A DNA stretch of 64,000 nucleotides. Source: Balanoglossus misakiensis (taxonomy: Eukaryota; Hemichordata). The stretch spans positions 5,580,001 through 5,644,000 of the forward strand of contig CM082597.2 in NCBI GenBank assembly GCA_040954595.2, written 5' to 3'. Below are positions 12,301 to 23,200 of this stretch, one piece after another (the stretch's first letter is position 1; each line of letters opens with the position of its first letter). Made by a program: the position numbers and the translations under genes. A model generated the notes under the pieces. The model worked only from the letters and a program-made list of their open reading frames with translations, made no database searches and was not told the origin of the DNA.

Positions 12301-14498
12301 CAAATCCCATTTCCAAGCAACCCAATCACAAATAATAATGTTCTAAGCAAGAAAATGCAGAAAAACTCATTTTTGTTTGAAATGTTACCATGGAAACAAA
12401 GCTGTCGGACTTACAACAATTACATAACAAAGTTGAGCAATTTTACAAAACCCATACCAAATCAACCCAATCAAAAATACTGTTATAAGCAAAAAAATTC
12501 AGAAATATGAATTTTGTTCAAAACGTTTCCATGGAAACAAGGCTGTAAGACATACAATAACTACACAAAATTGAACAAATTTCACAAATTCCGTTCCAAA
12601 TCAACCTGATCCAAAATAATACTGTTCTAAGCAAGAAAATGCAGAAAAAAAAAACAATTTTGTTCAAAACGTTTCCATGGAAACAGGGCTCGGACATACA
12701 ACAATAACTACACAAAGTTGAACCAATTTCACAAATCCCGTTCCAAATCAACTTGATCCAAAATAACACTGTTCTAAGCAAGAAAATGCAGAAAAACAAT
12801 TTTGTTCAAAACGTTTCCATGGAAACAGGGCTCGAAGACATACAAGAATAACTACACAAAGTTGAACCAATTTCACAAATTCCGTTCCAAATCAACCTGA
12901 TCCAAAATAATACTGTTCTAAGCAAGAAAATGCAGAAAAACAATTTTGTTCAAAACGTTTCCATGGAAACAGGGCTCGAAGACATACAAGAATAACTACA
13001 CAAAGTTGAACCAATTTCACAATTTCCGTTCCAAATCAACCTGATCCAAAATAATACTGTTCTAAGCAAGAAAATGCAGAAAAACAATTTTGTTCAAAAC
13101 GTTTCCATGGAAACAGGGCTCGAAGACATACAAGAATAACTACACAAAGTTGAACCAATTTCACAATTTCCGTTCCAAATCAACCTGATCCAAAATAACA
13201 CTGTTCTAAGCAAGAAAATGCAGAAAAACAATTTTGTTCAAAACGTTTCCATGGAAACAGGGCTCGAAGACATACAACAATAACTACACAAAGTTGAACC
13301 AATTTCACAAATTCCGTTCCAAATCAACCTGATCCAAAATAATACTGTTCTAAGCAAGAAAATACAGAAAAATTATTGTTGATCAGAATGTTTCCATGGA
13401 AACAAGACTATCCGGATTACAACTGTGAATGCACAAAGTTGAACCAAATTCACACATTCCATCAAAATAAAGAAAAATGAAAATAACATTGATATAAGCA
13501 AGAAAATACAGAAAAAAATAATTCATAATCAGAATGTTTCCATGGTAACATGACTTTGGCACCTACATTTGCTTCAGTCACTTGTTATTTGTGTCATCAT
13601 GGCAACAGAATTTGGAAAGCATTCCATTTTTCGTTCACAGAAAATTTGCTTTTGAACTGGAAAATGTGTAGGCTGCTGTTTGACCTTTGACCTCTCTTGT
13701 TTACCTGCAGGAATTCCTCCGAAAGATACTGTCAGGAAATTGTCGGGTCAAGGTGAGGAACCAGGACAAGTCAGATGGCCAGAGGGATTGGTGATAACCC
13801 CGGATGGAGACGTGGTTGTGTGTGACACGTTCAATCACAGAATACAAAGACTGACCAGTCGTGATAATCAGTGTGTGTCCATTTTATCTTTCCATGCAAT
13901 GCCAGAGAGATTCAAACCATATGATGTCGCTGTGTCTGATAAAAACATTTATTACATGGCTGATGATGGAAATAAATGTATTATTGTGAGTGATTCAAAG
14001 TGTAAAGTCAAGCAGGTCATCGGCATGGGTGAATTGGAAGGGCCCAGGGGTGTGTGTGTGTGTAACCATGTCAATGTTTATGTAGCAGACTTTGATGGAA
14101 ACTGTGTGATAAAATATGACAGATTTGGTAAAAGAACTGCACGTAAACAACTCGATGATCCCTATTGTGTGCGACTGAACAGTCAAAATCAACTCCTTGT
14201 GTCATGTGAAGGTGAATGTTGTATCTATGTTTTGGACAGTGATCTCAACACACTGTCTTCATTTGGACATGATCACTTACGGAGGCCATGGGGAATCTGT
14301 TGTGATCAGAATGATAACATCTATGTGTGTGATTGGAGGGTGGAGGAGGGGAAGGTTGTGAAGTTCAATTCAGACGGGAAGTATTTATGTGATGTCATTG
14401 AAGGCCAAGGAAAGCTTATGGGTGTTGGTGTGTTTCCTGACGGTAGAATAGTTTTCACAGATTGGTATGAGGACTGTATCAATGTATTCTACCCGTAA
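3331..14498 (+). CDS. Gene A: GT-B-like / Lys-rich / TRADD-N-like / NHL multidomain protein, 16 exons
   Basis: Coding exons: 3331-3419, 5124-6355, 6803-6928, 7116-7232, 7598-7717, 7913-8038, 8580-8696, 8912-8998, 9155-9256, 9424-9546, 9646-9753, 10145-10255, 10541-10639, 10904-11281, 11576-12007 and 13711-14498. All have AG acceptors and GT donors. Exon 1 ends in phase 2, and every later junction is phase 1. The sum is 4155 nt, or 1384 aa with one stop. Order: short N terminus (1-30, MASANPSQTSHSVV...), GT-B-like domain (30-440), Lys/Glu-rich cassettes (441-852), TRADD-N-like (853-978), helical linker (979-1122), NHL propeller (1123-1384). No signal peptide or membrane segment is evident, so the protein is probably intracellular. 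I chose the ATG at 3331 because its exon splices in frame to the GT exon and the same exon exists in copy B. Function is unknown; an immune or stress sensor/effector is my inference. Confidence 0.85.
5124..6355 (+). CDS. Gene A exon 2: GT-B glycosyltransferase-like domain, catalytic glutamates missing
   Basis: The exon starts after TTCTAAG and codes for a ~410-residue two-lobed GT4/GT-B-like domain. The N lobe opens with ALILSENFGWPITGGIPAAI, matching the beta1/Gly-rich G-G-I/V-x-x-x-V-x-x-L start of GT4 enzymes. The C lobe contains WKILGVSEAN, a beta-strand then V-V-V-P-P-S-S, and T-A-M-A-L-G-I-P-T-L, the usual E-A-M-A-x-G-x-P-V position. In GT4 enzymes this region carries the E-x7-E motif. 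Here both Glu positions appear to be Val and Thr, as also in copy B, so the domain may bind a ligand without transferring sugar. ATG codons upstream at 5110 lie in intron sequence and are not the start. Confidence 0.75.
6803..10639 (+). CDS. Gene A exons 3-13: eleven symmetric phase-1 Lys-rich cassette exons
   Basis: Eleven exons of 87-126 nt are each divisible by three and flanked by phase-1 introns, so any of them can be skipped or duplicated without frameshift. Each codes for an acidic/polar stretch followed by a basic cluster such as KRKKKKKLKKKKQ or KRKKDKKRKKRKQ. Exons 3 (6803-6928) and 6 (7913-8038) are clear duplicates, sharing PVASGSAGNPSGGTDEGTKR. Exons 5 and 7 are weaker relatives. 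The basic clusters resemble nuclear/nucleolar localisation or nucleic-acid-binding segments, but composition alone does not prove a role. Alternative splicing is plausible. Confidence 0.78.
10904..11281 (+). CDS. Gene A exon 14: TRADD-N-like domain
   Basis: This 126-residue exon contains GSLVFVMTCRSLEAADALWD, then YTSGWLDKIAMDTMIDEVLL and a C-terminal CDEYELCREEL. That pattern (hydrophobic strand, C-R-x-x-E-A-x-x-x-L-W-x-x-Y-x-S-G-x-L, later L-x-x-x-I-x-x-x-E-Y-x-x-C-R-E-E-L) is what I know from the TRADD N-terminal-like domain found in invertebrate immune and apoptosis proteins. The assignment is by remembered pattern, not by a search. Copy B differs by one residue (Lys to Glu in AIDKGS) and a few silent changes. 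Confidence 0.65.
11576..12007 (+). CDS. Gene A exon 15: helical linker between TRADD-N-like and NHL domains
   Basis: 144 residues rich in Lys, Glu, Leu and Ser. They include ALAKSMKERLSQSL at the start and MLSNIPALVMDNQKLQQNVD...ELLHQKYRLLK at the end, which read as amphipathic helices or a short coiled coil. There is no recognised family. Relative to copy B it lacks ten residues (ISNAKLDEPL) before the final helix. Confidence 0.75.
12383..13559. repeat. ~144-bp tandem array with nine RFX/X-box-like palindromes (intron of gene A)
   Basis: The intron before the NHL exon holds a tandem repeat whose unit includes AAGCAAGAAAATGCAG, the palindrome GTTTCCATGGAAAC and ACACAAAGTTGAACC. The palindrome or a one-base variant begins at 12383, 12525, 12671, 12813, 12957, 13101, 13245, 13390 and 13546, spaced 142-156 bp. 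Central units are nearly identical and edge units more diverged. The 14-mer is self-complementary and resembles RFX-family X-box sites. Confidence 0.9.
13711..14498 (+). CDS. Gene A terminal exon: six-bladed NHL beta-propeller
   Basis: 262 residues after the acceptor TTACCTGCAG. Six NHL-type blades can be read. They begin near PGQVRWPEGLVITPDGDVVV, then KPYDVAVSDKNIYYMAD, EGPRGVCVCNHVNVYVAD, DDPYCVRLNSQNQLLVSC, RRPWGICCDQNDNIYVCD and GVGVFPDGRIVFTD. The pattern P-x-G-[IV]-x-[VL]-...-[IV]-Y-V-x-D followed by I-x-x-[FYV] is the NHL signature. NHL propellers, as in TRIM2/3/71, bind proteins or RNA. The reading frame closes at TAA 14496-14498, two residues after the last strand. Confidence 0.88.
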
Positions 14499-14539
14499 CA
14501 AAATGTCAACAACATCCCAACATTTCTGGGAAATATTGG

Positions 14540-15500
14540 ACATTTTCCCGGCAAGTGTGGGCTAGAATTCATTATTATGATGTAAAAAACAATCTTATGA
14601 GATGAAAAACACAATTGGAGAAAATTTTATGTTTAGTAAAATCTTCAATTTTTAATATTCCCACTGAAATATTTTAGAAATTGTATGAGCAATGCTTTTC
14701 ATACACAGCATTGTCAGCCGTATTGTAAATTTTCTTCCGTGTTTTGGTTATTTTCCCGGCAAGTGTGGGCTAGATTTCATTATTATGATGTAAAAGATAT
14801 TCCTGTCAGATGAAGAAACACATTTGCGAAAAAAATTATGTTTTGTAAAACCATCAATTTTTAATATTCATTTTCAGACTGCATTATTTTATAGAACTGA
14901 ATCAGTAAGGCCTTCACACCTGAACACAAACATGTCAACAGTATTCTAAATTATCTTGGAAATATAAGATATTTCCCTGGCAAGTGTGGGCTAGTTTTCA
15001 TTATTATGATGTAACAGACAATCTTATGAGATGAAAAACACAATTGGAGAAAAATTTTCTGTTTTGTAATATCTTCAATTTTTAATATTTTCCCTGAAAT
15101 ATTTTAGATATTGAATCAACAACGCTCTTTATACACAGACATGTCAAAGGTATTGTAAATTTTCTTCCAAGTTTTGATAATTTTCCCGGCAAGTGTGGGC
15201 TAGAATTCATTATTATGATGTAAAAGATGAACCTGTGCGATGAAAAATACATTGTTGAAAATTTTCATGGTTTGTAAAATCTTCAATTTTTACTTTTTAC
15301 AATGTAATACAATGTAATAGTTTACAAATTGAATCAACAACGTACGCTTTTCATAGACAAATTTGTCAACAGTATTGTAAATTTTCTTCCAAGTTTTAAT
15401 ACTTTTCCCTGTAAGTGTGGACTAGATTTTATTATTATGATGTAAAAGATACTCTTGTGAGATGAAAAAGACAATTAGCGAAAAATTTTATGTTTTGTAA
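14540..15500 (+). repeat. ~215-bp tandem repeats 3' of gene A
   Basis: About five diverged units contain TTTTCCCGGCAAGTGTGGGC followed by TTCATTATTATGATGTAA, near 14546, 14753, 14972, 15184 and 15407. They lie directly after the stop codon, so they likely form the 3' UTR or its flank. Unit B has about four units (32905-33610). Confidence 0.8.
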
Positions 15501-17576
15501 AATCTCCACTTTTCATAAAAATGATTAAAAGCTGCATTGCGGGATTGTTGAACAGTTGTCAACATTAACCATTGCATTGCACAAAAACCGATCACAGAAT
15601 TGTTGTCGTTTCTTTTGAAAATTCTACTAAATAACCGAACCTGTACATCCGTGGTATGTCGCAACAATGTTATTTGGTAAAGAATTCCTTCCAGCATCGG
15701 TAAATATTCCAAATTTTGGTGATTTTACCAGAAAACACAGCGAGATTGATGTGTAAACAACGCCGCTACGTTCTGAAATGATTTATTTCCCGTGTTTGCA
15801 ATTTTTTTAGTATTTCGCCGAGGCTGGCGCTATACCTCACATATCAGCTGGCCGTTTTGGAAATGTCTTGTACATATGTACAATTTTTCCACTTGCAGTT
15901 CCTGTTTCATATTTCCATGGGTTTTATTATTCTAATGATGTCTTCCAGCTGTCCTCATTTGAAGAGTTACGCCCACAGTTTTTGTACGAGAACACAGCAA
16001 TATTCACGTAGGCTTCGTTCTTTCGAAATTATGGAGAAAATTCGATAGTTTGTTCGCTTGGTTTCCAGTGTTTTTGTCACCATTGTATAACATAATGTTG
16101 TTTTATAATAATAGTACACGACTATTGTATTCACTAATCAAAATCATGAAAAAAGGACATTTTGGGGAATATTTATTTAAAATGTGTCAGTAAGCAGTTA
16201 TACTAATTCACAGCCTGTAAGTGTACACGTCTTGATACACAATGCATAGAATCAGTAAATTTATGCATGAAGAAAAAACGCTAGTATGTGGAAAAATACA
16301 CATAAAAAACAATAATGAACTCATCCCACCTGTAATCTACCATTTTCGATTTTTGATTGTCATTTCCTTGATATTTAAAATTTCGATCATGATACCCCAC
16401 AACTTTTTCCAGCAGATTGCATTGGTTTTATTGCCATGAAAATTTTCGATTTCAAGATCGACAAACTTAATCTCTCGAATATCAGACAGCTCCCTTCCAT
16501 TCCACTAAACTATTCTCAATTCAATTTCATTTGACTGATACCTAAGTATAGTGATGTGATATTTCCCACTGTGTTCAAGCATAGACAGTAGACTAATGTC
16601 TATGGTTCAAGTTTGTTAAGTTTTGATTACCCTTGGCTTGGTTTCGGCCACAATGGACGTGCGTCATGGGTGCGCTCTGTTCGTTGCATGCAGGCATAGG
16701 ACATGTCCCTGATCTAGAATGCCAAGGATATATTGTTCTTTTCAACGTTTGTCACGCAAACAAGCGTTTAAGGCGCCATGGCCAGTCGCATACGGCTGGT
16801 TCAAAACTCATCTGTCATTTAACGGTGCACTGTTTTAAAGCCCCCGGCCCTGACGGCTTTCCCCGTATTGTAAGCAACCACCTCCTTTTCCTCGAAAATC
16901 GCACGATTGCCAGGACACAACACAAGCATAAAGGTCCAGTAACTCCGTCTCTGGGCTATTTTATCAGTAGTTTTGTTTTCGGCTGTCGTTATTTTGTCCT
17001 GCTAGGTAAAACATATGGTGTTGCTCATTTTAATAGCTGGGCATGTCTTTTGAAAATAGCAGGAAAGATATAAATTGCTCTCCTGAAATTTGCCAGGTGA
17101 GTGGTAGGGAGAGTGATTCAACAAAATACCTGTAATAAATGTGAGTGTCACGTGAGTGGAAAATCACTCTCTTGAATTTCGGTTTGCGCGAGTTGAAATT
17201 GTAGGCGAGTGGAGTGATCACTCTCCTCAAATCGCATGGCCTGGTTTAAGTGTTCAACCTATAGTCATTTGGTGGTAATCAGCGCTGTTCGTTACTCACA
17301 CTGTGATTGGCTATCAATGCTGATTGTTCAACTGGTCGTTACTCATATACAGGTTTTGATGAGAAGCTAAAGGTTGAACATTTCATGAAGCTACTACCCC
17401 GCAAGAAACCGTAGTTAATAGACAGGAGAAATCAAATGAAAAAAAGTGTGAAAATTTGGAGTTATCGTGGTATTAAAGATTCGTACGCCGCGGATCTATG
17501 CGAAAACAATCGAATTATACTCGACTAAAATAAAATATATCATGTCATCTGGCGTGCTTATGTCAATGTTGACAGC
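15501..17576. other. Intergenic end of unit A, no gene recognised
   Basis: Sequence homologous to 33610-35426 in unit B. Short ORFs here, for example 16633-17073, are not better conserved than surrounding DNA and show no domain. About 17040-17260 is absent from unit B. Confidence 0.6.
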
Positions 17577-18000
17577 GTGACAGCGTGGTTCCGACCAAGG
17601 CATATTCATAGGAATTGGGTCAATGTTCGAAAAATATCAGCAAGTGACCCGAAACGAGACACTCGGTGTGGGCCAGGTTCAGTAACCTTATTTACATTGC
17701 TGAATTTTTAACCATTGTAATTAGCACCCGTGTTTACTCTCCCTTGCCTATCTCGATAACAAAGTGAAACATATGTCAATAAATGCCCATGAGTTATAAA
17801 AAATATGTCAAAACCAGACTTGCTCATTCTCCAGTGGTAATCTGTTATATTTTGGGAGCTCAGTGTTTTACAGGCAGAGGTGTACGCAGGCCTGAGAAAT
17901 GTGAGAGAAGCCAAATTAATTGAAATTGGGGCAATGACTTTTTCACCAGATGTCGGCGGAGTTCTCAAGTACTCTCAGATCGATCTAAAAGATACAATTA

Positions 18001-18827
18001 TTCGAAAAATAATAATAATAATAATAATAATATTTAATTCTTAAAAAACGCTTTCCATGTAAAAAGACATCCCAAAGCGCTGTACATCGCTGCTTAAAAA
18101 TACAAAGACAAGTAAAATGCTAAAAATGTATCATAAAAAAAATAGACAATGGTTAAAAATTGATAAAAAAAATGGATAAAAAAAGTCATTCCCTGAATAA
18201 AAACGTTTTAAGGCTGGATTTAAAAACATTAAAATTCTCACTGCTACGGAGTGGAACCGGTAGCTTATTCCACAACCGTGGTGCTCCTGTAGAGAATGAC
18301 CTGTCACCATAAAAGGCTGTGTTAACTTTGGGTTGATCAAGAATAAAAGAACAATCAGTTGTAGAACGAAGGTTACGGACAGAAGAACGAACACTTATGA
18401 GCTCCTTCAGGTACGACGGAGCCATATTATTTAAAACTTTGTAGGTTAAACAAAGAATTTTAAAATCAATCCGTTTCTGTATAGGAAGCCAGTGCAATCT
18501 CTTAAGTAGTGGTGTAATATGTTCTGTTTTCCTGCTTTTAGTGACTAAACGTGCAGCGGCATTCTGAATAGACTGTAACTTATTGATTTGATAATTTGGC
18601 AGGCCATAAAGAAGGCTGTTACAATAGTCTAACCTAGAAGTTACAAAAGCATGAACAAGTTTTTCAGTTGATTCTTGGTCTAGACAATTCCGGATTTTAC
18701 TAATCCTCCACAAAGCAAAAGACGCTGATTTACACAAAGTGGAAATATGTGATGTCATGGTCATCGTAATATCAAATGTGACACCGAGGTCAATCACTGT
18801 CGGTGATGAATGGATCCCTGACTTCAA
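18001..18827 (-). mobile_element. 5'-truncated non-LTR retrotransposon (CR1/L2-type), 3' end of reverse-transcriptase ORF
   Basis: On the minus strand an open frame (18827-18186) reads through the C-terminal part of a CR1/L2/Crack-type RT polyprotein. Diagnostic segments are FVTSRLDYCNSLLYGLP, KLQSIQNAAARLVT, ITPLLKRLHWLPIQKRI and a final LWNKLPVPLR. It is followed by ~170 bp of 3' UTR and an (ATT)n tail at about 18008-18032, typical of this superfamily. Unit A has the uninterrupted target at about 2530-2545, so insertion (about 18010-18812) followed the duplication or was lost from A. It lies upstream of gene B. Confidence 0.85.
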
Positions 18828-18995
18828 AAACTAACGTTCATAAACTTGTTTGTGATAAAGCAGACGACATACTGATTCAACTCAAACACAAATAGTGAGA
18901 TATTCTCGCTCCCAGTCCTTGTCGCTTCGCTAGTGCGCCATTGGCGAGGAGTGGAAGCATGTCCTGCCGCTTTAGGCGCTTGAGGTCAAGTGGTA

Positions 18996-19116
18996 AGGTA
19001 GTGACTCAGTTTCCCGTACACAGTATTGCACAGGCGAATTAGGCGTTCTCAGTGGGGTTAAAGCAATTTGAGGGATGAAAATAGAAAAGAAAGAAAGAAA
19101 GAAAGAAAGGAGGGAA

Positions 19117-19148
<32 letters not shown>

Positions 19149-19703
19149 CAACATTCACCGACATGATCATGTATATGCTAATATGTGTCTTGAATGGAGC
19201 CGCCCACTTGCGCGATCGAGCAGCTGACACAACTTGACTGACTATAGGCCTACCTGAAGACAGTATACGTGCACATGTTAGATATGCATCTCGGGATTTC
19301 CTTGTTGGGGAAGAAACACTGGCACGGATTTCAGATGGCAAAGTTTTTCATGTGCGAAATCAGAGTGTGAGAACAAACCGATCCCACAGTCTCACGGACT
19401 CGAAAGCTTATAAGACGCTAGTGCTAATTGTTCTACAATAAACGGGCGCTAAATGTTGCCACAGAGACTACAATGCCAGGCGACAGTTCCAGGGTCATTT
19501 TTCTATTCATGATTACGAATTTGGCTACTTTGTAGCCGTGTGAGAAATACGGCTCGTATGTGACAAAAATCCCCAACTCGTGTGAGAAATATGTTCCCAC
19601 TGCAGGTCCGTGGCAGTGTGAGATTACATTAGTCTGCTACGAAATGGAGCCGAGAACCAGGTCACACTATCCGCACACAAGGCCACAATCCCACCAAAAT
19701 CGT
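18996..19703. mobile_element. 0.7-kb unit-B-specific insertion with 10-bp flanking direct repeat
   Basis: TCAAGTGGTA occurs at 18986-18995 and again at 19704-19713, while unit A has it once (about 2751-2760) followed by the same TTAAGGTCATAACC. The inserted ~708 bp has no ORF of note, no clear terminal inverted repeat, and a (GAAA)n tract at about 19086-19147. It looks like an insertion with target-site duplication; the element class is not recognised. Confidence 0.6.
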
Positions 19704-20292
19704 TCAAGTGGTATTAAGGTCATAACCTCCTCGCCCAGTTCGTGTTGACTCATGTAAGGTTTTGGCGCCACTTCAAATATCTAAATCGCGCCGTTGTACT
19801 ATTGTACCGTATGTTATCAAATGTGGGCCATCAGTCATACATCAAAGGGTGTCGGTCGAACGCACGTAGGCAACTCAGAGTTTAGCGGTGAACATCCCAT
19901 TCAACTGTATTACTTCACATAAAACGTAAAAATAATTTCATGTCAAAACAAACTAAAAAGCCCGCCGAAATTTGTCTCATAATTATCTAGGTCCACTAAC
20001 TGAATTTTAGCGTACATGATTATCTAAGCATCGATATTTTCGCCTTCAGAGTCCTTCGTTTTGTTTTGAACTTTGAAACTTATAGAATGCTCCAAAATGA
20101 CCGGCCACAAATTGAATTCATGCGGTCAATAAGTTACAAATAAAATCATAATGAGAAGTATATGCAAACTAAGTACATTTGTACTATATTAAGCGCTGTT
20201 TACTGTAAGTAGCATCAGACGAGTGTACGCCTCACCGACTTCATCCAGCAACCGACATCAGTCCACCAACATTCCGCCATACAATCACCAAA

Positions 20293-23200
20293 ATGGCCAG
20301 CGCAAATCCAAGCCAAACCAGTCACTCCGTTGTTCCCTATGGACCTCACAGAGATCCGAGCATGTCTACAAGCTTAGGCCGAGACTTCAGGTACGTGGAA
20401 TAATTATTTAATGCAAATGTGCGAACGTTTTTCTAAAACGATGAAGAATCACTCACATTAGATAAACAGATGTAAAACATTCTGAACCTCGATTCGTGAA
20501 ACATTTTAAGTAATAATAACCTTTTTTTAAAGTCTTCCATTACAATGTTAAGATTGGAAATTAATCTTTAGGCCTCTGAACATAGAGTTGTGGCGTTAAA
20601 TAGGGCAACCGCGACTGTGAATGGCCGTTAAGGATTGGGAATTTATTTTGCACCTCAATTGGTGTGTAATATTCAGCGATCATTTTCTGTAGCGCAACAA
20701 GCGTCACCGTAAATAAACTATATTCAAATACAAGAAAAACTTGAAATAATTTATGTAAAGTTCGAAGTTTCGGTTTAATCAGCTCACTGGCACTCTGTAA
20801 GCATACTAAGTTTCTGCCTGGAGCTATGCATGTGCAGTAATTGTCAAACATTATTTTTCAACAATCGAAGTCATTGAGCGATTTCTATCCGTGTGTCATC
20901 TCAATATGGATGAGAAATGTAACATTTCACATCCATACATGGCCAAAATCATGACCACACTCCGATTGGGTCACCTAGTCTTTCAAGCGCCATCTCTCAC
21001 ACCCAGATCGTGTCATTGTCCAGTACCCTTATCACATGTGATCCATGTGTGTCATTAATCAAATGGTGTCTGACATACTCAAGTAGCCCACTTATGTATT
21101 CAGACGCAAACAACTCAGTCAACTGGGTGAATTGACCTTTATCATAAAATCTATTTCACATCAAAACAAAACATTTCAAGTTGAAATGTCGTTAATAATT
21201 ATCTTGCTCCACTAAATTACATGTTGCATATCAAGCATGGCACAACACAGCAGAATTTTCCGCATCACGAGTAAAAATTCCTTCCCTACGACACAAATCT
21301 TGCGCAGAGGTCATGGTGTTCTATTATTGTTGCATATGTTTCCTCAGAGTTGACGAAAAGCGGTTAGATTTTCAGTTCAGTGATGCGGCAGTGACTGACG
21401 ATGCAACCCTGAGACAGTCGTTCATTGGTCCAAGTTAAGCAGCTTTTGTTATGCATATAGTGTCATAGGTCATTAGTGGTTTAGCTAAGGTCGCGAGAGC
21501 GCATCCACAATAATTAAGAACGCAGGCGACAGCCAGAAATTTTCGTTAATTTGGAGGTTCCTAAGCATACTGGCAACTGCATAGTTGGTAAGAATAATAA
21601 AATTGCATGTCTGAATGTTACATAATCCCCTGTTCGCCGATCACAACTTGGCTCTGGCGTTCTTGGCGTTCAATGTTTACGAAGAGAAAGTAGTCCCACT
21701 TATATACTCATTTGCATAAAAAAGTCGCTCGCCCTTAAAATTATTTACTGACCACGTGACTAGTTTGCGTCGTTCCGTACTGAAATTGGCTTGAAAAAAA
21801 CTAATGATACGTGTGATGCATGAGTGTATTTCTTATTAGTATTGATCATAATAATTCAGGAGATATAAGATGACTCGAGCTTGCCATTTTAACACGCTTT
21901 CAACGGGGACTATTTTATCTCATTTACATATTGCCTGTGAAAAGTACTACATTGTACTTTAGTTTTACCTGCAATAACAAGGTAATCAGCATTACAAATC
22001 GTTGTTCCTAATGAGGAATGTTTCAAATTGATTATCTAACAAGAGATTAATGGGTGCGGGTGCTTCTTCCTCAACTTATAACAGAAGAACACCTTTATGG
22101 CGATTATTTTAATTTCTTGTATTTTGTTTCTTCTAAGGAGTGAGGATAATCCAGCAGTCGCTTTGATACTGAGTGAGAATTTTGGCTGGCCAATCACTGG
22201 GGGCATTCCTGCTGCCATATCAGTTCTCGTTCGTCAGTTGCGAGCACTAGGCATACAAGTGTGCTGTACTGCCTTACGAGTAACCGACGCAAATCAAGAG
22301 GACGCAGATAAGATGGGAGTTAAGTTAGTATTCCCCAGACCGCTGAAACAATTCAAATATGACACTCCCGCAATTCACTGGCTGTTCAGTCCAACGCTTT
22401 ACTACCAAGATCTGCTTGAAATCCCAAACGTCCAAATGGTGTATGGATTTGGTCTGGTGACGTCACACCCTGCCTCATACGTCCACGCACATGTCTTCCC
22501 CAAAGCTTCTTTCTATGTGGTCAACCCATATTCACTTGATATTCCACCGATGGCCATTGGATATGAACAAGAGAAGTTGGAGCTGTCTGCGCAGTCGCTA
22601 AAGGATGAAAGCAAAGATGCTAAAGCGGTATTCTCCATTGGAACCAACACATTTGAACAAGTGTTCATCAAGTTCCAGAACAGTGACCTTGAATATCGAC
22701 ATTTCAAATTGTTAAAATCACCTGATGAGGATCTATTCAAAGACCAGCCGCCCAAATTCACTCCAGACAGTGGCAACTTTACAATTCTGACACTTGCTGA
22801 TGATTATGACATTGCAATGTTGGACAGTGCCAGCATTATCGCAATTGCCATGAACAGGATGTCTAGTGCATTACACGAAACGAATATGAATCCTCCGAAA
22901 TGGAAAATACTCGGCGTCTCCGAAGCAAATAAACGCAAATTAAATCAACGCCTGAAGCCACACGCCAGACTTCGCATAGTTTATCAGGAGTTACCATCTG
23001 CAAATAGTGAAATCATCAGAGAATTACAAGTAGCCCAATTGGTAGTAGTACCCCCGACGTCAGTAAATTCTGTCGACGTTGTTCTAACTGCGATGGCACT
23101 TGGAATTCCTACTCTCATTCCCAAAGGCTCACCATCACATAATGTTGTTCAGGAATACCTTCCTTTCTTCGTTGGTGATGTGGAAGTCGACATGCATGTT

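Larger units (their letters stand above)
2124..17576 (+). repeat. Tandem duplication, unit A (~15.5 kb)
   Basis: Unit A begins at GCGTGGTTCCGACCA (2124) and ends with GTCAATGTTGACAGC (17576). The same start recurs at 17583 and the same end at 35426, so the units lie head to tail with about 6 bp between them. Homology covers upstream flank, promoter, all exons, introns, 3' flank and intergenic tail. Unit A lacks the CR1-type insertion, the 0.7-kb insertion and the 29.8-30.4 kb block present in unit B. It carries an extra ~0.2 kb around 17040-17260. Confidence 0.9.

Noticed and set aside
12518-12799. Minus-strand ORFs in the 144-bp array
   Set aside because: They repeat with the tandem unit and are broken in neighbouring units; no coding constraint.
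12383-13559. CRISPR-like array
   Set aside because: Repeats are contiguous ~144-bp tandem units with no unique spacers, in a eukaryotic intron.
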